Assembly: GCA_024699855.1 (NCBI GenBank)
Contig: JAMPIQ010000002.1
Coordinates: 10,168,001-10,232,000 of the forward strand
Source of the DNA: Aphelenchoides besseyi
Taxonomy: Eukaryota; Nematoda; Chromadorea; Rhabditida; Aphelenchoididae
Length of the DNA: 64,000 nucleotides
Direction of reading: 5' to 3'
Shown: one piece after another, positions 13,883 to 24,916 of the stretch
Position numbering within the stretch: position 1 is the first letter of the stretch
Layout: each line of letters opens with the position of its first letter
Made by a program: the position numbers and the translations under genes
Notes under the pieces: generated by a model
Told to the model about the DNA's origin: nothing
The model's input: the letters and a program-made list of their open reading frames with translations, nothing else
Databases searched by the model: none

Positions 13883-15899
13883 ATGGTATGGAAGAATGTG
13901 ACTGACGATGTGCTTGGTATGTTGAAGCAGGCAGCCGATGCCGCAACTGGAACAGCGGCCGGCCGTGGTGGCGGTGGCGGTGGAGTTGCATCTCGTGTTG
14001 GAACTGCTACTTATTTGAGTTCTTCGATGATTGCCGATGAGGTCAGTCCATTGGGTTTATGGCAAAGTATTTGCATTGGTACGGTGCTCATGATACTGAT
14101 TCTCGTCTGTGTTGTTGGTAATTTTTTCGTAATTATGGCCATTTTGTTGGAACGAGATCTTCGCTCACGTCCACAGTACTACCTCATCTTTTCGTTGGCA
14201 TGTGCCGATTTGCTCGTCGGTTTGGTTGTGACACCGTTAGGCGCCTGGTCGACAATACGACAAGCGTGGCACTTGGGTGTTATGTTATGCGATTTTTGGA
14301 TCAGCGTTGACGTTCTCGTTTGTACCTCGTCAATTTTACATCTGGTAGCTATTGCGTTAGATCGGTGAGTTTACGATCACGGGTTTTCAAACTAAAGTCC
14401 AGATGCTTTTCTGATTGATTCAACTGCAAAAACCTTAAAAAATGTCTATTTTTTTAATTACTACAATTCGAAAAAATTGTCGTAAAAGAAAGTATAAAAA
14501 TTGGACTGATGAGACGTCGTGACAATTTTCGCCAAGCGTGTGTGATTAAGATTGAAATGCTAAAAGGGCGTCAGTGCTACGTCACCTTTTTCATCGTATT
14601 AATGCCTTCGTTTTATTCGTTGATACAAACATTAACGATCATGCAAATGAACTACTAGTGTGATTGTGCAGCTTGTTACTGAGAAACTACAGGATTAACA
14701 GCAAGCAAATGCAATGCATAATCACAACTGTTTCACTCACTACTTTGTGTACTTAGATATTGGTCCATAACAAACATCTATTACACGCAAAATCGGACGC
14801 CGAGACGTATTTTCACAATGATCATGATCATATGGGTAGTTTCGTTGTTGATCTCATTAGCACCAATTTTTGGTTGGAAAGACGATCAGTTTGTTACTCG
14901 GGTACAACAGCAACATGTTTGTCTAATCTCTCAACAAATTAGTTACCAGGTAAGTAAATGAAATTATGATGTGATTGAAGAGTTGAACGTTTCAGATATT
15001 CAGCACAGCCACAGCTTTTTATATTCCACTATGTGCCATCATAATTATTTACTACAAGATTATGAGAGCCGCAAAGAAACGGTTTCGACGAGAACGAGAT
15101 CGACGAACCGTAAATCGAAATTTCGACGACAAAACTCGAATAGCAAAGAACACTGTACAGCAATCGGACGAACAATTGCGTATCATTGTGAGTTAGAAAA
15201 AAGTGCGATTTCATGAACTTCGTATCCAGAACTCATCCATACCCGGGGCCTCTCAATACGAAAATTACCACAGCAAGAATTCAACACCCGAAAACGGACA
15301 TGCAAAAATCAAAGTGAGTTATCAAACAGTGAACTTGTACTTTCGATTATTCTAGGTTAAGTACGAGAGTAACACAAATTCAGACGATTTAAATGACGAC
15401 GAAAGAACACCGATGCATTTGGGCGACGGAACAGACACACCGAACAACGAGACCACTTTTATTAATCCCACTGAAAACGGTAGATCCTAAGCATAATCTT
15501 TCATTGGTTGTTTTTATCGGCTTCAGGCAACAAACTGACAACAGTGAGAACACCGGCAAACAAAAAGAAGAAACGAACAAAAGAGAGTATTGAAGGTCGT
15601 CGTGAACGAAAAGCTTGGAGAACATTGGCAATCATTACGGGTACCTTCGTCGCTTGTTGGACACCATTCTTTTTAGTTTCACTGTATCGTCCGATTTGCA
15701 ATTGTCAAATACCACCGGTGATTGAGTCCGTAACCTCGTGGTTAGGTGAGTTGATTGAGTGTAAACTTAATCGGATGTTCGTATCTTAGGATATATGAAT
15801 TCGGCCATTAACCCCCAACTCTTGAACTTTTTCAGTCCGGATTTCAGTGTTGCATTTCGAAGATTATTTAAGCGTTTTTGTGTTATGAATCGAATTTAA
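13883..15899 (+). CDS. 5-HT1-like biogenic amine receptor (SER-4-like)
   Basis: The gene has seven exons. The N-terminus has a six-glycine run and no signal peptide. TM1-TM3 lie in exon 1. The amine-anchoring Asp is in SVDVLVCTSS, and DRYWSIT is split by a 391-nt intron. TM4 ends in APIFGWKD, and TM5 holds the FSTATAFYIP pattern typical of serotonin receptors. TM6 has FVACWTPFFLVS, and TM7 has SWLGYMNSAINP. The third intracellular loop is long (over 130 aa), basic and spread over four exons. These features point to a Gi-coupled 5-HT1-type receptor acting at the plasma membrane of neurons or muscle. One oddity: the NPxxY motif reads NPQLL, so Tyr7.53 is Leu. The short C-terminus (FKRFCVMNRI) has a Cys that could be palmitoylated. 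AATAAA lies at 15928. Confidence 0.92.
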
Positions 15900-15927
15900 A
15901 AACCCTCTTATCTATCAAAGACGAAGT

Positions 15928-15933
15928 AATAAA
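15928..15933 (+). terminator. Putative poly(A) signal of the amine receptor gene
   Basis: AATAAA lies 29 nt after the receptor stop. Only about 300 nt separate this stop from the stop of the convergent MAGUK gene, and nothing else is seen between them. Confidence 0.5.
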
Positions 15934-16215
15934 CTAATACCGGTGTTGTTATAAAACAAATGAAATTGATTTATGGCTAATAAATTTCTGTTTTTCTACT
16001 TCAAAAACTTTGTTTCGAAGCCACTTCAAACCACAGGTTTATTACGTAAGTGTTAAGAATAAGTGAACTAAAGAATTAAACTTCAAAAAGAAAAGACTTG
16101 GAATCAGAAGTGGAAAGCATAAGAAGTTTGAACAAACACTGTTGATATGCGAACTGAAGGTAGATAGCGATGATTCGAAAGCTTCTCAGACCCGCATCAA
16201 AACACTGTGTGATCT

Positions 16216-18202
16216 TCATTGACCATCAAGCCACTTCGCCGGAACCCATGAAGGTCTTGTTTCGTAGTCGTGAAGTACGCGTGTCAACTCCGCCAACGTC
16301 TCATCCAACACTCCATTTACTATGCGAAAATCCGTGAATCGACCATACGTTAAACTCAACTGCTAAATAAACAACTGAAGTATCCACGAAATTCAACAAA
16401 CCGCAGAATTGCTAATCGTTGCAGCAAGGTCGTAATCCGTGAAACATTTTCGTCCGGCGAATGAAGATCGGGCTCCAGCAGCCATTCGAGTTTTCTTGAA
16501 AAGCGTGAAATTCGGTGGTTCAACAAAAATTACGAGTGGCTTAAAACGAGCACTTCGGAGAATACGCAACGAAAATGGATGTGCATTTACAATCGGGGTC
16601 TTTCCTTCTTTAATCAAATTCCAAATGGATTGATCCATCGTGCCGTAGAGATTGTCATTGTAGGCACCATACTCAACGAAACGTCCCGCCGCAATCGCAT
16701 TTTCCATCTCATTTCGCGAACAGAAATAGTAATCAACTCCATGACGCTCATTGGGACGTTGTGGTCGACTGGTGTGCGGACAGGGTGTTGCGTATCGCAT
16801 CGGATTGAATGATATTAATCGCTTTTTTAGTTCGCTTCTTCCAACACCGGGAGCTCCAATCAAGACGATCGTACGAATTGTTTGAGGTTCCATGACGGCA
16901 ACCGGCTCATAGAAAACATCTGGTAATGGTACGGCCATTTTGTTCGCTGCAAATCCCAAATTCATTCGACAAACTGACAACTGATTATGAAAACATGAAA
17001 AAGCACTCACGAACTTGACGACGAAGCACTAACTCTGTTGGAATGATGCCAACTTGCAAAAGCTGACTATCTTCGTCTGCAAATGTGCTTTCTGAGGTTG
17101 ATGGCTCAGCATTTGAGGAAGGACGTACTGAAGATGACATGAAACAATGTTTGAATATCGAAACTTACAAGTATTCAAATCGAACGTAATTAACGACCCG
17201 TGACTGATACATCGCGCTTGTTGCCAAAACGGATCATCACCGCTAATTACTTCCAGAATATCTCCGTTCTGAAAGCTCAAAGCTGCTTCACGACACGGTT
17301 GTAGTTCGTCTTCACTGCCCACGTAATCGAAATGAGCACGGACATAATGTTTTAGTATTGAATGCATATGTGTATTATGAGATAGCTGTTGTCTCGGTAC
17401 CAACGTAAAAGACACGATTCCATCAGTGTTATTCGCCAAAATTTGTACTACTTCACTTGGATGCTTGAAAGTAACCGGAATACCGTTGCATTCAAGAATC
17501 TGATCTCCTGGCTAATTAGAAGATAACATCAAAAGTATTCATTTTCAATCACTTACATGGATTGATCCACAGCGATCAGCTGCTCCACCAGCTATAACTC
17601 TAGCGACGTAGATTTCTCCGTTTGGATGTGATTTGATAGTCGCACCCAATGGATCCGATCCCTTCAAATGCACTTTTTGTGATAAATCAATTTTGATTAC
17701 CTTCAAAATGTTTACGATTTTAACCGGCAAATCATATCGATTGTACTGATCGGAATCGGCAGCAGGAAGATCACTTGAGTAGTTGGAAATTTCGTCGTAC
17801 GCAAGAAACAAATTCTAAACAAAAATGTTTAAGTTAATGGCCACAAAATTCGTAATCTCACCTGTAACATCGTACTGTCCAACAGTTTCAACAATCGTTT
17901 ACGGGCCGGACTGATTACGTGGTTGTTGACGGACGTGATCGATTGACATGTTTCCCACAGAGAAGTTGTTCTGAAGATGCGAGTATGATTGTTGATTTCG
18001 TCAATGAAACTCACGTTTTACATTGCTCACCTTCGTTGTCTTTCAACGATTTCGTCAAACGAAAAAGGGTGTCGATTGAGTTGTTGAGTCGTTGAAGCAT
18101 GATGTTGCGCGGAAACGAAGCCGCATAGAACTGTTGAAAGTAGTATTCGAAGGAGAGCGCAAATTGCTCCAACAGTTTGTCTTCGTCTTCCACTTGTGCC
18201 AT
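16216..18202 (-). CDS. MAGUK of the p55/PALS1 (MPP5, Stardust) type
   Basis: Minus-strand multi-exon gene of roughly 530-560 aa. Residues 1-60 or so are an acidic-start helical segment like an L27 region. A PDZ domain follows with the ligand loop DPLGATI and the block VARVIAGGAADRCGSIH. Next is an SH3 domain (RAHFDYVGSEDELQPCREAALSFQNGDIL), then a short hinge and a guanylate-kinase domain. The GK P-loop reads GAPGVGRSE, so the nucleotide-binding Lys is absent, as in other MAGUKs. SRPQRPNERHGVDYYF and GRFVEYGAYNDNLYGT align with the GMP-binding lobe. The C-terminus is WVPAKWLDGQ, close to the PALS1 ending WVPSTWLR. The family scaffolds the Crumbs polarity complex at apical junctions. The linker between SH3 and GK is shorter than in vertebrate PALS1. 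The start at 18202 is the first ATG of the L27-like exon. Confidence 0.88.
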
Positions 18203-21049
18203 GGCCTTAGCGTAGCATGGATCTGTTGGGTATTATGAGAAATTGGACTCGCGACAAGCTGGTACAAAATTTGATTGTCTCAATTTCGATCCTCATCGAG
18301 TGCGAACAAACGGACGGCAATTCATCATAATCTACTGGATGCTACAGCGGATCGTTCAACGCAAAATAAAACAGACACACGGCCGGGCAGTGTGGTTCAA
18401 GGCGAGGGATTTGAAGTGAAATTGTTGTTATTTCTTTTTTTCTATTATCTCATAGGCGGCAAAGGAACACACACTTCGTGAAGAGCGTCTTTGGACGACA
18501 AAGTTTGGTCGTGTTGAATGTCCAAAATTTAGCGAAAGACGCTTCTCGTATCACAACCAATTTTCTGTCTTCACGTCTTTTCGCTTTTCTTATGTTTGTT
18601 TGCAAATAAACGAGCCAAAGAGAAACGAATTAAAAACGAGCTGACAAATTGTGCCGCTTCGACAGCTCCTGATAGGACGGTTGCCGTTCGATTTATTGGA
18701 CACTAATTGGGCATTCGAAACTCGAACGTCTTCAAAGCAAATATTTAGCCATAAAGTTAAGTGCAAGCACGAAAGCTGTGATTAAGCGTTCCGAAATGTT
18801 TTTGTTCGATCATCAACATTGTTTGAAACGCTTGGTAATAACGGGGTTTGCATTCGAAATGCTCAAAAGAAGCACGTTCGCAGTCATCGATCGAATTTAC
18901 TGATACGTAAGCCAGAACACACAGACGTTGTATTGTTGTTGAACGAGACGCCCATTGAGCAGCTTCAAAGGTCGCTGACGCAATCGTTCAACCTGTCTTC
19001 TCCTATTCAACTTGCAACGATTCTTATTATCAGCAAATTCTATTCCACCACCCACATAATCGGAGGAGTTCATGAGCGGCGGTCTAATTCCGTATGTAAA
19101 TGTTATGCGAGTTCTTTGTCGGTACTTATATCAAAAAGCGAAAGGAAAACGTTTCACACGTGGAGCCACCGCTTTGTAGGTGTTGGCAAACGATAAAACG
19201 GGAAATGAAATTGTTTTACGAACGAAACTCACTGGCATTCTAGAAATGTTTTCGGAAGCGTATTCTCATCGTCGTTCTTTTGTGTGAGGTACAGACGCGT
19301 GTTCTTACCACAATCGCCCCTTCTCTCCACTTATTAATCGCGATTCAAGTGTGCAGAAGAATTGACGGCGTCAACACGTGATCAAAACGTAAGAAACAAC
19401 GAGGTCTGAGGGAACGGCTACTCACGACACTCGAATTTTCTGTTTTGACTGCTTTTCGAGTTCATCGATGGTATCGTTGTTTTTTGTTGCGTCGACAAAA
19501 CTAATTCATTTAAGCAAACACAGTCGTTGGGCCGCTCAATTTTTTGTTATCCGTCGATCGCTCGTTTGTGAGCTCCGATGTTGCTGCTGCGCACCTCGAA
19601 AATGTGACGCGTCAGTTAAAATCTGGTTTATTCATCCGCTCTGTGAAATTTCAGTGCCATTTATCCCCGACGGTATTTTACTCGTGTTTGAAGTGCGTTT
19701 AGAAGTCGTTCAAGTTTTCCTCCACTTTTCCGCCTCTTATGAGTCTTAATTTGTTGGCGAGTTTTCAGAATCACGTTCTCCGTTAGCAGGTGAATGTGTG
19801 GTGAAGTGCACGGACGGAACAGAAAAGGAGTTTGTCCGCTTCGGCATTTAAACCTCGTCAAAAGGATTGGGACCAAGTGGTGAGCGGAAGAGAGGAGATT
19901 GTTTATTCCGTCGTTATGCAGAACTACTCCCGTGTCTTTTGTGTTCTTTGTGGTCGAGAAAGAGTCTTCGCATAAACGGTCGAGGTGAAAGGAGAGCGAA
20001 CTGTGCGGACAATGCAGCTCGATACCGCGTTAAACGGCTTCCGTGATTTCTCGCAATCTTAAGTCAACTACGTGATTGCAATGCGAGCAAACCTGTGGTA
20101 ATGAGAATCGAAATTTGACGAAATGCGAAGAGAACTGGACGCTCCTCTTTGAGCGACGACAAGCCGAATTGTCGTCGCTTTGAAGGGCGAAAGAATTGAC
20201 CGCCGGCTACAAGACGTGTAAAAAGATCGAATCAAACAACCGCCGCGTTCTACAATCGTCACCTAAAAATCCAACGGTGTTTTTTTGTTCTGTTCCATTT
20301 ACAAGTGGCTGATGACTTCAGCAATCCAGTTCCTTGTGCACATTTCGCTTAAAAGTGTCGTCTACATTGTTGTGCCTTTTAATATCAGTCATAACATTAC
20401 CTTTAGTTATAAGCTTATTGTCGCCATGATCTGTTTCTTCCACGATTTAAAAGTCTTGAAATTTGGTTTCTTGGCGCCTGTGTAGCTCCGCCTCATTAGC
20501 TGTTCGTTTTTATGGCTTTGAAAATGGAAACCAAATTAGCTAAGAAACTATGACCTTCAGCTGTTGGTGGAATCCGAAAATAATCGCGCGTAACTGTACG
20601 CAATTTTGTTTCGTACAAGTTTGAGCCACTTCTCTTCTGCCATCTCTTTTCTCAGGTGTAAATTTCGCTTTTGATGCGAACTTTAGTGGATCGGTTAAGT
20701 GGACGTGTTACTCACCGTTGTTTTTGGAATGGTTTGTGCTTTTGGTCGCGGCCTTTTTCGCGACTGTCTGCGCGTCTGGCAAATCGCATTAGCAACCACT
20801 ACAATAACGAGCATCGAGAATTAATCACTTATGTTTTTGCATTTTTCTGCTTTCTAACTTTTTCGATCTTTGCAGACTTGATCCCCAGTGGGCAGTCGCT
20901 GTGGCGCGCGACATTGCCAATTGGAGCTTGCCATCATCTTATGTTGTTTAGTGCCTTGTTCTTTTCGATTTTGCCTTCACATTAACACAGGTAAAATTTG
21001 CGAAGAACTCCGCAATCGTATCAACATTTATATTAAGGTAGTCTTTACA
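18203..21049. other. Divergent intergenic region between MAGUK and GalNAc-transferase
   Basis: This 2.85-kb stretch lies between two outward-facing genes and should contain both promoters. Open frames here are short or low in information. The largest are 125 codons (+) at 18819 and 104 codons (+) at 20671, the latter hydrophobic but without recognisable features. No RNA gene or repeat was identified. Confidence 0.45.
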
Positions 21050-24000
21050 ATGGGCCTTTTCAAATCCCCGATGCGTCGACGTTCTTTTGTGGTGAAGTTG
21101 ATTTTGTTAGTTCCGGTTATTTGGCTCTGTTCGCTAATTTATTTAAATGTAACTGAAAAGGTTGGTGTTGTTTGTATTTTGATAACACTGTTGCTTCAGC
21201 CCAATTCCGCATATCACGATGTTCAAGCACCAAAAGTCCAAGAAATTCAGGGCTTTGGACCGCCGATGCCAATTGACGATCAGCCAAAAGACGAAGCTCC
21301 GGTCCAACCGCCGAATGAAGCAATCGAAAAGGACAATGATGTGGTAAGATTCTCAAATGTTCTGTATGGTACTTGCGTTCTAGGGTATTCTTCCGGCGCC
21401 CAACAAAGCGCTGTTCGATTCCAATTCACCAATCTACAAGAAAGGAGATCCAAATCAAGCTGGTGAAGCAGGGAAAGCCGTTAAAATTGACAAAACGGTA
21501 AGAAACCAAACGTTGATATTCATCTCAGAATGTTTTTTTAGAAATTGTCACCAGAAGAAAAGAAGAAATACGATGAAGGATTCCAGAAGAATGCGTTCAA
21601 CCAATACGCTTCGGATATGATTTCGGTTCATCGTTCATTGCCAGCAAGTGCTGATGAAGAGTGAGTAGTTTGTTTTGAGCGATTACTTGCCTATTTGTTT
21701 TTTAGATGTAAATCAGAGAAATATTCCGAAGATCTACCGGACACATCAGTCATCATTTGTTTCCACAATGAAGCGTGGTCTGTTCTTTTGCGCACCGTGC
21801 ATAGTGTGATAGAGCGAACTCCGGCGAAATATTTGAACGAAATCATTTTGGTTGATGATTTTTCTGATATGGAGCACACGAAAAAACCACTTCAAGACTA
21901 CGTGGCACAGTTTGGAAAAGTCAAAATCATTCGATTAGAGAAACGTCAAGGTCTAATTCGAGCACGACTTCGTGGTGCTGCAATTGCGAAAGGAGCCGTT
22001 CTCACCTATTTAGATTCGCACTGTGAATGCATGGAAGGTTGGATTGAGCCACTACTGGAACGAATTCACCGCAACTCTTCGACCGTTGTTTGCCCGGTTA
22101 TTGACGTTATCGACGATGACACCTTCGAATATCACTACTCGAAGGCGTTTTTCACAAATGTCGGTGGTTTTGATTGGTCCCTACAATTCAATTGGCATCC
22201 AATTCCGGAGCGTGATCGTCGCGATCGAAAACGGGCCATCGATCCTGTTCGGTTTGTTGCGTTGAAGTTCAACTAAAAAAACCGAAAAATTTTTAGTTCA
22301 CCCACGATGGCCGGTGGTCTATTTTCTATTGATCGAAAGTATTTCGAAAAATTAGGAACTTACGATCAAGGTTTCGACATATGGGGCGCAGAAAATTTGG
22401 TAGGCTAATCATTGTAATACTTTAATTATTTTCTGTGTTTTAGGAGCTTTCGTTCAAGGTAAGTGTCATTATACCGGAACTTACGTCCACGTCTTGTTCG
22501 AAAAAATCGTGATTTTCATGACCTCAATATCAACTTGAAGAACTGATAATAATTTAACACAAAACTACAAGGAATATTCTATCGAACTAGAAAGTTTCAC
22601 CGAATTTGACGAACTTTAAAAAAAGTTATAGCGATTTGAAAACGAACATTTCGGTTAAGATTCTTCGTAATCGGTCTCGAGTTCAATTATCGGTTGAGAA
22701 GATGGTTTGCAAACTTGCTTTTGTAGATATGGATGTGCGGTGGTAGATTGGAGATTGTACCATGCTCTCACGTTGGGCATATCTTCAGAAAACGCTCACC
22801 ATACAAATGGCGATCGGGTGTCAATGTATTGAAGCGGAATTCGATTCGATTAGCTGAAGTTTGGTTGGACGACTACAAGAAGTATTATTACGAGCGAATC
22901 AACAACAATTTGGTTTGTTTTCAATCTTTTCCATAACATCGATTTGCAGGGCGATTACGGCGACGTATCACAACGAAAAGCACTTCGAGAAAATCTTCAA
23001 TGTAAATCGTTCAAATGGTATCTGGATAACATGTAAGTGGAATTCGCATTTCGAATTATCTTTGCGGCTTCAGTTTCCCCGAGTTGTTTGTTCCCGGTGA
23101 TGCGATTGGTCGTGGCGAGGTATGTAAATTTTGAATCGATGAGAAACTTTCGAACGTTCATTTCAATGCAAGTTTTGATTCGCACTAATAAGTTGATTGA
23201 GTTTGTTTGTATTTCCATTTTTAAGTTACATTGCTTACACTCACAATTAGGACTAATAACGGGTATTTTCGAGCTCAAAACCACATGGTTACGGATTCAT
23301 TTTCGAAAGTTTCACTTCAAAAACAAAGTTCAGAGTGCTTGTAAATAGTTTTTGCTGTGATTTATTAGATAGAACACTGGGCATGTAAGGGGGAAAATGT
23401 TTTTTAGCCTCCGTCAGAACACAACATAAGCAGCATCGGTCTTTTAAAGTCTTTCAATTCAACTTCTTAAGATTTTGAGTTTTGCGATCGATTTTTTGCT
23501 TTAACCCTCGTAGTGTCGAGTGTGTTTTTAGCTTATCGTAGTGAGAAATACTGTAGCTTTTGTTTTTGTTTACTTTTGTAGAGGCCGTAATTTCAATCGT
23601 TTTCAAATCCAATGCCCTTCAAAAGTTTATTCTCGTTATTGGGTTAGACGCGTAGATTTTGTTAGTTTACAAAATTGGAATCTACACATTCAAATGGACT
23701 GTGATCGCATTTCCAGATTCGAAACGGGGCGGAAATGAAACCGAGTCGCTGCTTAGACTGTGCTGTCGGACGGCATGTAAAGAACAAAGAAGTCTCGACT
23801 TATCCGTGCCATCAATCGGGGGGTAACCAGGCAAGTGCTCATTTTTTATTCGTTTTCAGATTCGAAATGGCGCCACCGTTGGTGCGGCCAAGTGCGTAGA
23901 CAGCGCGATCGGGGACGAGCAAAACAGCAAACCGGTCGTTCCTTACTCGTGCCATCTAAGTGGAGGCAACCAAGTAACGTTGCGGGCGCTGAAGAGCGAC

Positions 24001-24916
24001 ATACCGTCAATGCAAACTATTAAAATGACGAAACGCCTCAAGTTTTATGAAAACACAAGTTCACTTGCGATTACTCAATTTGGCTTACGATCCGCTAATC
24101 TTCGATTAACATTCACATCGCTTTCACGGGTGCAAAACAGACGTTGATGATTTCAATTCATGAAATCTACGACACATTTCCCAACTTTCATATTCGCACA
24201 TTTGCTTTGGGAAACGGGTCTTTTAATTTGAGCAGAATTCATTTCCTTACTTTTTGTTTTGGTTCAATTTCCACAAAATTTGAAGAGAAAGATGCACGAT
24301 CGCATTTACTTTGCTGTCGATTGTTAGGTGCGAAACAAAGGCGGCGGATCGAAACAATGTTTGGATTGGGCAGCTCATGGGAATACAGCCAAAAACGTGG
24401 GACTTTTTTTTTGCCACAAGCTCGGCGGCAATCAGGTATTTTTTCAAATTGAGTAGGCGAGTGAACGTCGTTGGTGTTTGGTCGAATCGCATGGCTGATC
24501 GACTCATTTTAGTAGTGTTGCAGACGAAAGGAGTTTTTTTGACTTAAAATGTTTCCATTGATAAAACTAATCGATTCCTATTTTCAGTATTGGTTGTACA
24601 GCAAAGACGGAGAAATTCGTCGGGACGAATCGTGTATCGACTATGCCGGTAAAGACGTGATGATCTTTCCGTGTCATGGCATGAAAGGCAATCAAGAATG
24701 GAAATACAATCATGATGTGAGGAATGGCACTGCGAATTGATCGCTATTTTCATTTAGATCCATCAATTGCTTCACGTTGTCAGTGGAAAGTGTTTGGAGA
24801 TGGCTCGAGATGGGGCTCGATTGATGATGAGCACGTGCAGTACAACGAATGCCTATCAACATTGGACATTTCAAGAATACAGTGCAGATCTTGCGAAACA
24901 ATACGGTTTACTTTGA
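21050..24916 (+). CDS. Polypeptide N-acetylgalactosaminyltransferase (GALNT, GLY-5-like)
   Basis: Type II Golgi enzyme that starts mucin-type O-glycosylation by transferring GalNAc from UDP-GalNAc to Ser/Thr. The start at 21050 gives a short basic cytoplasmic tail and one TM segment ([19 protein letters not shown]), then a Pro-rich stem. The catalytic domain carries [21 protein letters not shown], the metal-binding [11 protein letters not shown], the Gal/GalNAc motif [14 protein letters not shown] and [11 protein letters not shown] ricin-type lectin domain follows: alpha repeat on alternative exons, beta repeat [20 protein letters not shown], gamma repeat [16 protein letters not shown] with a final QHWTF. 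The exon encoding ELSFK is only 15 nt (22444-22458). Three alternative alpha-repeat exons lie at 23717, 23860 and 24328. One mature message would use one of them, giving about 600 aa. Assignment to the GLY-5/GALNT1-like branch is by overall resemblance only. Confidence 0.93.
22444..22458 (+). other. 15-nt micro-exon of the GalNAc-transferase
   Basis: Encodes ELSFK in phase 0, flanked by TTTTAG and GTAAGT. It completes the conserved ENLELSFK segment of the Gal/GalNAc-transferase motif, so it should be constitutive. The following intron is 268 nt, longer than most here, and contains no recognisable exon. Confidence 0.85.
23717..23830 (+). other. Alternative lectin exon A (GalNAc-transferase)
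   Basis: A 114-nt phase-0 exon between TTCCAG and an unusual GCAAGT donor. It encodes an alpha-repeat beginning [14 protein letters not shown], with YPCH and ending GGNQ. The Asp, His and Asn of the carbohydrate-binding triad are present. The peptide is basic (about +3 by residue count). Confidence 0.85.
23860..23973 (+). other. Alternative lectin exon B (GalNAc-transferase)
   Basis: A 114-nt phase-0 exon between TTTTCAG and GTAACG. It encodes an alpha-repeat beginning [14 protein letters not shown], with YSCH and ending GGNQ. The binding triad is intact and the net charge is about 0. It starts only 29 nt after exon A ends. Confidence 0.88.
24328..24435 (+). other. Alternative lectin exon C (GalNAc-transferase)
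   Basis: A 108-nt phase-0 exon between TTGTTAG and GTATTT. It encodes an alpha-repeat beginning [18 protein letters not shown], with FFCH and ending GGNQ. The triad is intact, the peptide is basic, and it is two residues shorter than A and B. The common downstream exon begins at 24588 with [14 protein letters not shown]. Confidence 0.85.

Noticed and set aside
20671..20985. 104-codon hydrophobic frame as a small membrane protein or upstream GalNAc-transferase exon
   Set aside because: The GalNAc-transferase has a complete type II start at 21050, and the upstream frame has no recognisable feature.
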